Positions 32,763 through 40,737 of a stretch of 64,000 nt of DNA are shown piece after piece (the stretch's first letter is position 1; the number at the start of each line of letters is the position of its first letter). This stretch comes from Bacillus pinisoli. GTDB taxonomy: Bacteria; Bacillota; Bacilli; Bacillales; SA4. Below the pieces are notes generated by a model. That model ran no database searches. It saw nothing but the letters and a program-made list of their open reading frames with translations, and had not been told where the DNA came from. The position numbers and the translations under genes were made by a program. The stretch covers positions 1-64,000 of the forward strand of contig NZ_JAJQKI010000011.1 in the NCBI RefSeq assembly GCF_023036475.1, given 5' to 3'.

Positions 32763-33572
32763 TTGTTATATTTAACTAGAATATTAGATTTTTCAGCAAC
32801 ACATTCTTATACGATCCCTGCATGGACAACAAATAAAAACAAACAGGTTTTCGGACCATGTAGTAACCAAAATGGACATGGACATGACTACAAACTAGAG
32901 GTTGTTGTTAAGGGTCCCTTAATTGGAGAAACAGGGATTGTCATGAATACCGTTGATATTAAACAGAAAGTAAATCAATTTTTAAAAAGTGAACTTGATG
33001 GTAAATTTTTAAACAAGGAAAATGACTATTTTAAAGATCACATACCAACTACAGAAAATATAGTAAATTATTTATGGAATGCAGTTGAAAACATGTTTGA
33101 TGATTGTACCCTACATCGAATTCGTTTACATGAGAACCATTACTTATTTGCAGAAAAGGAGGATAATTCAATGACTCGCCTTACAAGACAATACCATTTT
33201 TGTGCTGCACATCGCTTACATAGTGATCATTTATCCGATGAGGAAAACATTCGTTTGTTTGGTAAATGTAATAACCCTCATGGTCATGGTCATAACTATT
33301 TTGTTGATGTCACAGTCCATGGTGAGCCCGATCCGACCACCGGTATGATTATAGACTTAGGTGAAATGGATCACATTGTAAATACCACTGTAATTGATAA
33401 ATTCGATCACAAGCATTTGAACTTAGATACGGATGAATTTAGAGACCTAAATCCTACTGGTGAAGTGATGGCAATGGTGATTTTTAACATGCTAGCTTCT
33501 AAAATCCCTAATCTCTATAAGATTGGGTTATGGGAAACAGATAAGAATTATTTTGAGTATCTAGGAAATTAA
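32763..33572 (+). CDS. Fused tandem 6-pyruvoyl-tetrahydropterin synthase (PTPS)
   Basis: A 269-residue protein with two PTPS domains. The second (from about 137) has LFGKCNNPHGHGHNY, HGEPDPTTGMIIDL, FDHKHLNLD and a late Glu (LWETDKNY), closely matching animal-type BH4-forming PTPS. The first keeps zinc histidines and GPCSNQNGHGHDY but has LDGKFLN where catalytic Asp-His is expected, so it may be structural or altered. Both show CxxxxxHGH spacing of PTPS-II rather than only the CxxxHGH of QueD. An internal ATG at 33171 follows AAAAGGAGG at 8 nt and could give the second domain as a separate chain. TTG 32763 follows AGGTGG. Confidence 0.88.
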   Translation: MLYLTRILDFSATHSYTIPAWTTNKNKQVFGPCSNQNGHGHDYKLEVVVKGPLIGETGIVMNTVDIKQKVNQFLKSELDGKFLNKENDYFKDHIPTTENIVNYLWNAVENMFDDCTLHRIRLHENHYLFAEKEDNSMTRLTRQYHFCAAHRLHSDHLSDEENIRLFGKCNNPHGHGHNYFVDVTVHGEPDPTTGMIIDLGEMDHIVNTTVIDKFDHKHLNLDTDEFRDLNPTGEVMAMVIFNMLASKIPNLYKIGLWETDKNYFEYLGN

Positions 33573-33595
33573 CCTAGAGATGAGAGGGGAAAAAT

Positions 33596-34654
33596 ATGAA
33601 TCTTAAAACCCTTAGTAATCCAAAGATAACGTTAAAAAGAACACTTCAAACTGCGTTACTTTTTGACGTGTTTTGGGAACGTTGGCATGTACATGGTGTT
33701 AGTCTAGAAGATATAGATACGGTGCGTCAAACAACAACTTCAATAAATGATTGGGAATCTAATTGGAATAGATTAGCTCAACAAAAAAGAACCGCTGCTG
33801 ATCAACTGCTTAATCAAGGACTTCTAGTAGAAGCAGAGGAAATGTATCGGTTAGCTAGTCTTTATTACAATTTAATTTATTGGATCTTCCCTGCTCTCAA
33901 TGAACAAAAATACAAGTGGTATCAAGAATGTTTAATGACAACTAAACTTGCTGATTCAACTTCATCTATCAAAACAGAATATCCAACAATTTCTGTCGGA
34001 AACAGCAACTGTAAAGGTCGCATTCGTGTTCCAACAAATCCTAGAGGATGTATCATTATAGTGAATCCTATTGATTCCTCTAAGGAAGAACTTTTTTCTT
34101 ATGAGTCTGATTTCAATCAATCTGGATTCGTCACTGTAAGTTTTGATGGTCCTGGCCAGGGAGAATCCTATATTCATAGTGGTCAGAAGGGAAACAGGAT
34201 TATGTGGCAAGATTTTATAGATAATGTAATTTCACATACCTACGAACGATTTGCAGGAACTCCCATATACCTTTTTGGTACTAGCCTTGGTGCTACATGG
34301 GCCTTGTATGGTAGTAGTCACCCTTTAGTCTCGAAGACGGTTGCAGTGAGTCCAGCAATAGAATTTGATCATTTAAATTTGCCGAGTTACTTTTTACAAA
34401 GAATGGATTTCTGTAATGCATTAAGTCCGGAAGAAAGATCTATGCCTGATTTTAATGGTGTAAACTTTTCTTCTCCTATCATGTTGTTTCATGGGCAAAA
34501 AGACTTAATGGTTCCATCTTCTGATATGTATAATTTTTATAACAAGCTTCCGGAAAATAAAAAAGAATTGATAGAATTTGAACATGAAGGACATTGCTGC
34601 AATTTCAAACTAAATGAGATTCGTAAAAGATCTATTCAGTGGTTTACTAGTTAA
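33596..34654 (+). CDS. Alpha/beta hydrolase (FrsA/esterase-like) of the pterin operon
   Basis: A 352-residue cytoplasmic hydrolase. An alpha-helical N-terminal part (about 1-115) precedes the alpha/beta fold. Nucleophile elbow GTSLG (Ser near residue 230), acidic residue in HGQKDLMVP and histidine in EHEGHCCN form the catalytic triad; the oxyanion region is FDGPGQGES. It could cleave an ester or amide of a pterin or an acyl compound, but no substrate is evident. The ATG follows GAGAGGGG. It is 24 nt behind the PTPS gene, so it is almost certainly in the same transcript. Confidence 0.8.
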   Translation: MNLKTLSNPKITLKRTLQTALLFDVFWERWHVHGVSLEDIDTVRQTTTSINDWESNWNRLAQQKRTAADQLLNQGLLVEAEEMYRLASLYYNLIYWIFPALNEQKYKWYQECLMTTKLADSTSSIKTEYPTISVGNSNCKGRIRVPTNPRGCIIIVNPIDSSKEELFSYESDFNQSGFVTVSFDGPGQGESYIHSGQKGNRIMWQDFIDNVISHTYERFAGTPIYLFGTSLGATWALYGSSHPLVSKTVAVSPAIEFDHLNLPSYFLQRMDFCNALSPEERSMPDFNGVNFSSPIMLFHGQKDLMVPSSDMYNFYNKLPENKKELIEFEHEGHCCNFKLNEIRKRSIQWFTS

Positions 34655-34710
34655 ATAGCAAATTTAAAATCATAGCACAATCATATACCGTTATTTGGGG
34701 GAGTGACTCG

Positions 34711-35823
34711 TTGAAAAACAAACTGTTAATTGTGAATACTAGAAATAAGGTTATCATTTATTTAATCATCATATTGGGAATATTGAACGTACTATCACAT
34801 ATCACCACTTCTCAACCAATTGAGTACTACATCGGTAGCATTGTTTTAATCGCTGTAGCCATTGTTTGTTTAGTTTTGGCTTTTATGAAAAAATTCATCT
34901 TACAAATCATGTATATTAATACTCTATCCGTTTTTGTGGTTTTATTTATTAGTAATACAGGTGAGATTTTCTTATCTAACATTACCTCATTAATGGCTAT
35001 ATTAGTATTAATTAATATTTATCAAGATTGGAAGGTAACTTTGCTAGGATCGTTTCTTTCATTTTTCAACTTAAATTATGTGATGTATTTTAATGAAAGT
35101 TTCCCTGAAGTTATGACAAACCTTAATAGCATTAGCCCCATATTTATCAATTTTGGTATGTTAGTGCTTACTATTTCGCTCATCTCTCAGGCAGTATTGA
35201 GTGAAAAGTTCCGCTTAAAAGCAGAAGAAAATGAAGGTAAAGCATTACACCTAGCTTATCACGATGCATTAACCGGATTATTAAATCGTTTAAAGATAAG
35301 CCTAGAGTTACAACAAAATATTCAGAGGGCAAAGGATAATCCTAATTTTGAATTTGCAATGATGATCCTCGACCTCGATAATTTCAAGTCAGTGAATGAC
35401 ACTCTTGGTCATGAAGCAGGAGATAAACTATTAATGAAAGTGGCGGACATCTTATTATCCTGTACTAGAAGTGTAGATAAAGTTAGTCGTGTAGTCGGTC
35501 GTATGGGAGGAGACGAATTCATCATTTTAGTTCCAGCCCATTCAAGTAAGTCTGAACCAGGTCCTACTGCCGAAGAACTAAGTAAAGAAATTGGTGAAAG
35601 AATCTTAAATACTATGAGAACTTCTTTAGTAATTGATGGAGTTGATCTAGTCAATACGTTTAAGGTTACTGCCAGTATAGGTATATCCCTTTCCCCTCAG
35701 TCAGGGAAAGATGATGTTACAATGTTCCGACATGCAGATATTGCTATGTATCATGCCAAAAAGAATGGAAAAAACCAATATCATATCTATTCGTCTGACG
35801 AAACCCAATCAATGATTCAGTAA
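34711..35823 (+). CDS. Membrane diguanylate cyclase (GGDEF)
   Basis: A 370-residue protein with about six membrane helices in residues 1-160, then a GGDEF domain with GGDEF at about residue 266 and MMILDLDNFKSVNDTLGH. Both metal-binding and nucleotide-binding residues are present. The usual RxxD site is not in register. The domain carries an insertion (SSKSEPGPTAEELSKE) after the active loop. TTG start with GGGGGAG at 7 nt. It is fourth in the operon, upstream of a PilZ protein, so maker and receiver of c-di-GMP are co-expressed. Confidence 0.88.
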   Translation: MKNKLLIVNTRNKVIIYLIIILGILNVLSHITTSQPIEYYIGSIVLIAVAIVCLVLAFMKKFILQIMYINTLSVFVVLFISNTGEIFLSNITSLMAILVLINIYQDWKVTLLGSFLSFFNLNYVMYFNESFPEVMTNLNSISPIFINFGMLVLTISLISQAVLSEKFRLKAEENEGKALHLAYHDALTGLLNRLKISLELQQNIQRAKDNPNFEFAMMILDLDNFKSVNDTLGHEAGDKLLMKVADILLSCTRSVDKVSRVVGRMGGDEFIILVPAHSSKSEPGPTAEELSKEIGERILNTMRTSLVIDGVDLVNTFKVTASIGISLSPQSGKDDVTMFRHADIAMYHAKKNGKNQYHIYSSDETQSMIQ

Positions 35824-35848
35824 TAGTAACAAGAAAGGACGATTGAGA

Positions 35849-36133
35849 ATGTTTAATCGTAGAACTTCCCCTAGGATTAACCTAGATGAAACACTTGATA
35901 TGTGCATTAAAGAACCTGAACTAAAAAACATTCCCATTAGAATTGACGAAATTAGCTATAAAGGCTTACGTTTTAAATCAGTATGTGACTTGAATGTAGA
36001 AGAACTATCCTTTATCATTCCTACCTTAGACGAGCATGAAATGATGAGTGGTAAAATCGTTTGGAAAAAGCACGATGGACAAAACTACATTTATGGATTA
36101 GAAATCTTTCGTACTAGTTTTGTGAGAAATTAA
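35849..36133 (+). CDS. Small PilZ domain protein (c-di-GMP receptor)
   Basis: A 94-residue single-domain protein. It has RRTSPR near the N-terminus (the RxxxR motif) and EISYKG (a near-match to D/NxSxxG) at about residue 37, followed by alternating beta strands ending YIYGLEIF. This is the PilZ pattern for binding intercalated c-di-GMP; Asp/Asn is replaced by Glu, which may weaken binding. ATG 35849 is used with GAAAGGA upstream; a TTG at 35843 is also in frame. It would be the effector for nucleotide made or removed by its operon neighbours. Confidence 0.75.
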   Translation: MFNRRTSPRINLDETLDMCIKEPELKNIPIRIDEISYKGLRFKSVCDLNVEELSFIIPTLDEHEMMSGKIVWKKHDGQNYIYGLEIFRTSFVRN

Positions 36134-36162
36134 ACAATTAGAATTTGGAGTGAATACGTTCT

Positions 36163-36873
36163 GTGAATAGAAGTTTAGAAGGAAAAGTTGTGATTATTAC
36201 AGGAGCAAAACGGGGAATAGGGAAAGCTACTGCTACACTTTTAGCAAGTGAAGGCGCTTGTGTATGGATCACATCACGGCAAGTGCAATCCCCTCATGAG
36301 TATCCAGTTGCTCAGCCTGGTGAAGTGCAAGAAGTGTTTCTAGATGTAACTGATGAAAAAAGTGTTGTAACACTATTTGAAAAAGCGTTATCTACTTTTG
36401 GTAAGGTGGATGCGTTAATAAATAATGCAGGTATTGGTATATTTAAACCTGTTGAGGAAACAACACTTTATGAGTGGCAAAATGTAATCAATACGAATCT
36501 AACAGGAGTCTTTTTATGCTGTCGAGAGGCCTTCGCCTTAATGAAGCATCAAGGTGGTGGGCGCATCATCAATATATCCTCTATATCAGGATATATTCCT
36601 TTAGCTAATAACGGAGTATATGGAGCATCTAAACATGCGATAAATGGACTTTCTCAGATCTTAAACGAAGAAGGCAAACATGAAAACATTCGTGTCTCAA
36701 TAGTAAGTCCAGGTGCAGTATTAACGGAGATGACAGCTAATATAGAGGGACTTAGAAGTGAAGATATGCTTAATCCAGAGGATGTAGCTGAATCCATTTT
36801 AGATATTGTACGTCGACCTCTTCATGTTCGTATCGATGAAGTGAAGATATTCCCTTCTAAAGGGGTATTGTAA
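36163..36873 (+). CDS. Short-chain dehydrogenase/reductase (possible pteridine or sepiapterin reductase)
   Basis: A 236-residue classical SDR. The cofactor motif TGAKRGIGKA, NNAG, the catalytic Ser in NISSISG and YGASK are all present; the residues after the first strand (ITSRQ) favour NADPH. The sequence alone reads as a general SDR. In context with GTP cyclohydrolase I and BH4-type PTPS it is the natural candidate for the reductase that finishes a tetrahydrobiopterin-like product; pteridine reductases such as PruA are SDRs. GTG start with GGAGTGA upstream. It is the last gene of the operon and a terminator follows. Confidence 0.8.
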   Translation: MNRSLEGKVVIITGAKRGIGKATATLLASEGACVWITSRQVQSPHEYPVAQPGEVQEVFLDVTDEKSVVTLFEKALSTFGKVDALINNAGIGIFKPVEETTLYEWQNVINTNLTGVFLCCREAFALMKHQGGGRIINISSISGYIPLANNGVYGASKHAINGLSQILNEEGKHENIRVSIVSPGAVLTEMTANIEGLRSEDMLNPEDVAESILDIVRRPLHVRIDEVKIFPSKGVL

Positions 36874-36929
36874 TCCTACAGGATAAAACATATCTTTAAA
36901 GAAAAAAACTTTTCGTTTAAGTATGTTTT

Positions 36930-36975
36930 ATTTAGATAAGTAGATTAATAAGCAAAAGAGTTTTAAAAAAAGTTA
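36930..36975. repeat. Fragment resembling the tail of the interspersed repeat at 1-371
   Basis: AGATTAATAAGCAAAAGAGT here matches AGATTAATAAGTAAAAGAGT at 279-298 in 19 of 20 positions, with a flanking GTAAG/ATAAG similarity. It may be a decayed copy. Short match in AT-rich DNA, so only suggestive. Confidence 0.3.
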
Positions 36976-36996
36976 TTTATAAAGAAACTGAATCTT

Positions 36997-37028
36997 AAAA
37001 TCCTTCCTTCTAAACATGAAAGGATTTT
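36997..37028 (+). terminator. Terminator of the pterin/c-di-GMP operon
   Basis: AAAATCCTT pairs with AAGGATTTT and eight or more T follow. Confidence 0.85.
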
Positions 37029-37101
37029 TTTTTGCTTATTTATCACTTATACATACTCAAAGATATAAAGAACAACAAAGTTTTACGTTCACTGCTAAAA
37101 A

Positions 37102-37126
37102 GGAGACACTCTAAAAAGTGCTCTCC
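37102..37126 (-). terminator. Terminator of the exopolysaccharide operon
   Basis: GGAGACACT pairs with AGTGCTCTCC (one bulge); the minus strand continues TTTTTAG. It lies just past the stop at 37143. Confidence 0.75.
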
Positions 37127-37142
37127 ATTTAACAAGTTACTT

Positions 37143-38198
37143 CTATTGCCGATAAATAGGGAAAAATTCCTTATTATACTCCTCTCTCCTATAATAATTT
37201 TTCCAACTCTTAATCAGTTCCAAATATTTTTCTTCATGATGTACCTTTTTTCCTATATAAAAATTTAATAAACCTGTTGGATTAAATCTCTTCTTATATT
37301 GAAATAAGGAATCATCGCCTTTATAGCCTCCCCCTAAGTGAAGCTGCTTAAATTGATGGTTGATTCCCCAAAGAGCTGCCTGATAATATAACAGATGGTT
37401 TGCTCCAAGATGCAGGAACTTTTTATCAGAACCTCCTAAATGGTAGTGTAAAAAGCCTTCTTGATATAAGAAAATTGCAGCCGCAATGGGCACTTCATGA
37501 TTGTATACTACTACCATTAAGGAGTTGTTTGGAAGGTCTGTAAAAATTCGGTGAAAGTAGGCAGAAGGAAAGTAATAATAATCTGAGGCTTTATTTTTGT
37601 CCATTGTTTGATAGTAGAGATTTAGAAAGGTGGGAATTTCATCGACTGCGTCAGAACCTTGTATTATTCTGGTTGTCAAACCTTGCATGATTGCTTTTCT
37701 TGTATTTCTTCGGTGATTTTTGTGAAAATTTCTTAGTAAACTTTCTTCATCCTGCTCTAAATTTATATAAACCGTATCTCTTATGTTTAATACATCCATA
37801 TATTCCTCATGATACAATTCGTTTTTTACTAGGGGGTGAAAACGTATGAATTCTGTTATGATGTTCTCTTTTTGACAGTATTCTTCAAATGCCTGCCTAA
37901 AACCTTTGACCATTGTCTCTGATAGGGTTCCAATAGGACCACCGTATCCATATGGAGTGATACTATCAAAATACTTTTCCTTGTCATTAACAAATGGAAG
38001 AGTAGCCAATTCTCTTTTTAAAAAAGGATATATAATCTTGTCTCCGTTGTGTTCATATACAAACAGATATGGCTCTCCATCGCCAAGTGACGTATATAAT
38101 TGGCAATATTCTAGTTGAAAATAAATATCTGTTAATCCACATCCCTCTAGTTCTCGCTGCCATTCCTCTTTGTTGCTGCCGGAAAGTGAATAATACAT
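37143..38198 (-). CDS. FemAB/FemX-like aminoacyl- or acyl-transferase (GNAT fold)
   Basis: A 351-residue protein with the double-GNAT layout of FemAB-family enzymes: YGYGGPIG in the first half, then FHKNHRRNTRKAIMQGL (basic RNA/lipid-linked substrate helix) and AAAIFLYQEGFLHYHLGGSDKKFLHLGANHLLYYQAALW. Relatives add amino acids to peptidoglycan or to glycan amino groups. In an exopolysaccharide operon it may decorate the amino sugars made by neighbours. It is the last gene; its ATG directly follows the TAA of the upstream gene with GAGGTG ahead of it. Confidence 0.78.
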   Translation of the reverse strand: MYYSLSGSNKEEWQRELEGCGLTDIYFQLEYCQLYTSLGDGEPYLFVYEHNGDKIIYPFLKRELATLPFVNDKEKYFDSITPYGYGGPIGTLSETMVKGFRQAFEEYCQKENIITEFIRFHPLVKNELYHEEYMDVLNIRDTVYINLEQDEESLLRNFHKNHRRNTRKAIMQGLTTRIIQGSDAVDEIPTFLNLYYQTMDKNKASDYYYFPSAYFHRIFTDLPNNSLMVVVYNHEVPIAAAIFLYQEGFLHYHLGGSDKKFLHLGANHLLYYQAALWGINHQFKQLHLGGGYKGDDSLFQYKKRFNPTGLLNFYIGKKVHHEEKYLELIKSWKNYYRREEYNKEFFPIYRQ

Positions 38199-39995
38199 TT
38201 AATTCACCTCATCTTTCATTTCTTGCTCTATGACTGACATTAAACAGTGAATAACTCGTTGTTGTTCCTTACTGGTTAAGCTAGCTCCTGATGGTAAGCA
38301 GATTCCGTTTTCAAATAAATGACTTGATACACTACCAACCTCCTGAGTAGTAAAGAATAGATTGTTTTTATAAACAGGCTGTAAATGCAATGGTTTCCAA
38401 ACTGGTCTTGCCTCAATATTTTGTTGTTGCATTGTCTTTATGATCTTATTTCGATCTAGTTTGGTATTCTTTTGATCAACAGTGATACATGTCAGCCATC
38501 TAGTTGAGTATCCATCAGATATTTCAGGCATGAAATGAATTCCTTTAATCTTTGAAAGTTCATTAAAGTAGTTGTTATAAATAGATCTTTTTATTTGGAC
38601 CTTTTGATCAAGTTGAGCTAATTGCCCTCTTCCCACTGCAGCAAGCAAATTACTTAACCGATAATTATAACCCACCTCTTCATGTTGATAATGCATAACA
38701 GGTTGGCGAGCTTGAGAAGCTAAGTACCTTGCCCTCTCTAGTGCTTTCAAGTTATCTGATACCAGCATACCTCCACCTGATGTAGTGATAATTTTATTAC
38801 CGTTAAAAGAAAAAACTCCGAACTCACCGAATGTGCCACTAGACTTATTTTTATAGGTGGCCCCTAATGATTCAGCTGCATCTTCAATAATCGGTACACA
38901 ATACCGGTCGCAAATCTCTTTAATCTTGTCAAACTTTGCACATTGTCCATATAAATTTACAACAATGACCGCTTTAGGACGTTTTTTAAAACGATACACA
39001 CAGCTTTGAAATGCTTTTTCTAATGCTTGAGGACACATATTCCAAGTATCTCGATCGGAGTCAATAAAAACAGGCTCAGCTCCTTGATACAAAATGGGAT
39101 TTGCACTTGCGATAAAGGTTAAAGATGAACAAAACACATAATCTCCAGGCCCTACATCTATTAACCTTAAGGCGATATGAAGGGCAGCAGTACCGGAACT
39201 AGTAGCAACGGCTCCTTTGCTACCAACTGTTTCAGCGAATTCCTTCTCGAAAAGGTCCACTTGTGGTCCTAACGGTGCAATCCAATTTGAATCAAAGGCT
39301 TCTAGTAGAAGCTTCCTTTCTATATCTCCCATATGAGGAGGTGATAGAAAGATAGGGGAATCTTGATTGCTTCTCTCTTCCTCTTGATCCTGCTGACTAC
39401 CTGTAAAGGGTGGCATCGTTACATACCCAGGTGATTGAACACCTCTTCTTACCATTACTTTAAACACTGTTAGTATAATGATTTTTAGATCGACCCAAAC
39501 GGAACAATGATCTACATACCATATATCTAACGAAAACTTTTCCTCCCACGATATAGAATTTCTTCCATTTACCTGCGCCCACCCAGTGATCCCAGGTTTT
39601 ACTTCATGACGACGTTGTTGAAAAGAATTATATAAAGGGAGGTATTCCATTTTTAAAGGTCTTGGACCTATAAAACTCATATCTCCTTTCATGACATTGA
39701 GTAACTGAGGTAATTCATCTAAACTAAATTTTCTTATAAATAGCCCTATCTTTGTCATTCTCTCCTCATCTGATAGCAAATTTCCTGTTTCATCCATCTC
39801 ATTTGTCATGGTTCTAAATTTATAAATTTGAAATGGTTCACCATTTAATCCAGGTCGTTTTTGTATATAAATAATCGGGGAGCCAATTGTCATCTTAATG
39901 ACAATTGCAACTACTAGCATTAATGGAAATAGTAGAATGAATAGACAAGTAGAAAAGAAGAAATCAAACAACTGTTTATAAAATTTAACATACAT
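38199..39995 (-). CDS. Fusion of initiating phosphoglycosyl transferase and DegT-type aminotransferase
   Basis: A 598-residue fused enzyme. Residues 1-200 are a PglC-like monotopic phosphoglycosyl transferase: re-entrant helix FDFFFSTCLFILLFPLMLVV, IYIQKRPGLNGEPFQIYKFRTM, SLDELPQLLNVMKGDMSFIGPRP and the catalytic DE pair. After a linker (about 205-225, rich in Q/E/S) comes a PglE-like PLP aminotransferase (about 230-598) with ATSSGTAALHIAL, IEDAAESLGA and the Lys of FSFNGNKII. It would aminate a 4-keto sugar nucleotide and transfer the sugar phosphate to undecaprenyl phosphate. ATG 39995 follows AAGGTGGAGG. The 4-keto substrate fits the dehydratase at 49469-51283. Confidence 0.9.
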   Translation of the reverse strand: MYVKFYKQLFDFFFSTCLFILLFPLMLVVAIVIKMTIGSPIIYIQKRPGLNGEPFQIYKFRTMTNEMDETGNLLSDEERMTKIGLFIRKFSLDELPQLLNVMKGDMSFIGPRPLKMEYLPLYNSFQQRRHEVKPGITGWAQVNGRNSISWEEKFSLDIWYVDHCSVWVDLKIIILTVFKVMVRRGVQSPGYVTMPPFTGSQQDQEEERSNQDSPIFLSPPHMGDIERKLLLEAFDSNWIAPLGPQVDLFEKEFAETVGSKGAVATSSGTAALHIALRLIDVGPGDYVFCSSLTFIASANPILYQGAEPVFIDSDRDTWNMCPQALEKAFQSCVYRFKKRPKAVIVVNLYGQCAKFDKIKEICDRYCVPIIEDAAESLGATYKNKSSGTFGEFGVFSFNGNKIITTSGGGMLVSDNLKALERARYLASQARQPVMHYQHEEVGYNYRLSNLLAAVGRGQLAQLDQKVQIKRSIYNNYFNELSKIKGIHFMPEISDGYSTRWLTCITVDQKNTKLDRNKIIKTMQQQNIEARPVWKPLHLQPVYKNNLFFTTQEVGSVSSHLFENGICLPSGASLTSKEQQRVIHCLMSVIEQEMKDEVN

Positions 39996-40008
39996 ATTTA
40001 CCTCCACC

Positions 40009-40737
40009 TTACTTGTTATTCTCGGGTAGTCGTTGCTCTAGAGGTACATCTCTTACTTTTTTTGCGGGGATTCCCATTACTAGTTCACCTTTTTTCACAT
40101 CTTTCGTCACAATACTTCCTGCAGCCACTACTCCTTCCTCTTCAATGACGATTCCTGGAAGAATAATAGCATTTGCACCAATTCTTCCTCCCTTTTCAAC
40201 TGTTATACCTTTAATACTCTTCAATCTTGCCTCGGTTCGCCCCATATACTGATCATTGGTTGTGACAACACAAGGAGCAATAAACACGTGATCTTTTAAC
40301 ACCGAGTATGCTGTAATATAGCTGTTTGTTTCTAGTTTGCAGAATGATCCAATTTTACAATGATTTTCGATGGCTACACCTCGCCCTACAATCGTACCTT
40401 TTCCAACATGTACACCTTCCCGTACTGTTGCTAAATCGGCAATATATACCTCATTCTCAATAACAGAATGATGATAAATAATAGATGAAGATCCAATGAC
40501 TACATCATCCCCAATCTTAGTAGGAGAGGATTTTTCAGATACTTGTAAAATAGAATGTTTAGCCTTTGTTGGTTTCTTACCAATAATGACCTGATCTTGA
40601 ATCACTACGTTGTTACCAATAATTGTGCCAGAATAGATGATGACGTTATGACCGATGACCACGTTTTTACCTAGTTGAACACCTTCTTCAATCACCACGT
40701 TCCTTCCTACTTTATAACCTGAGTAATCCTGACTCAT
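40009..40737 (-). CDS. Hexapeptide-repeat N-acetyltransferase (WbpD-like)
   Basis: A 242-residue left-handed beta-helix protein with many [LIV]GxxVxI repeats (GRNVVIEEGVQLGKNVVIG, IGDDVVIG, GKGTIVGRGVAIE, GANAIILPGIVI, VAAGSIVTKDV, VMGIPAKKV). The block TNDQYMGRTEARLKSI resembles the catalytic loop of WbpD-type UDP-sugar 3-N-acetyltransferases. With the dehydrogenase, oxidoreductase and aminotransferase encoded upstream it completes UDP-GlcNAc(3NAc)A synthesis; it could also acetylate the 4-amino sugar. The N-terminus is longer than usual WbpD. It overlaps the upstream gene by one base (TAATG). Confidence 0.82.
   Translation of the reverse strand: MSQDYSGYKVGRNVVIEEGVQLGKNVVIGHNVIIYSGTIIGNNVVIQDQVIIGKKPTKAKHSILQVSEKSSPTKIGDDVVIGSSSIIYHHSVIENEVYIADLATVREGVHVGKGTIVGRGVAIENHCKIGSFCKLETNSYITAYSVLKDHVFIAPCVVTTNDQYMGRTEARLKSIKGITVEKGGRIGANAIILPGIVIEEEGVVAAGSIVTKDVKKGELVMGIPAKKVRDVPLEQRLPENNK

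Noticed and set aside
29930..33572. folE plus PTPS read as a queuosine (preQ0) pathway
   Set aside because: No queC, queE, queF or preQ1 riboswitch is nearby, and the second PTPS domain matches BH4-type synthases in motif and surrounding sequence.
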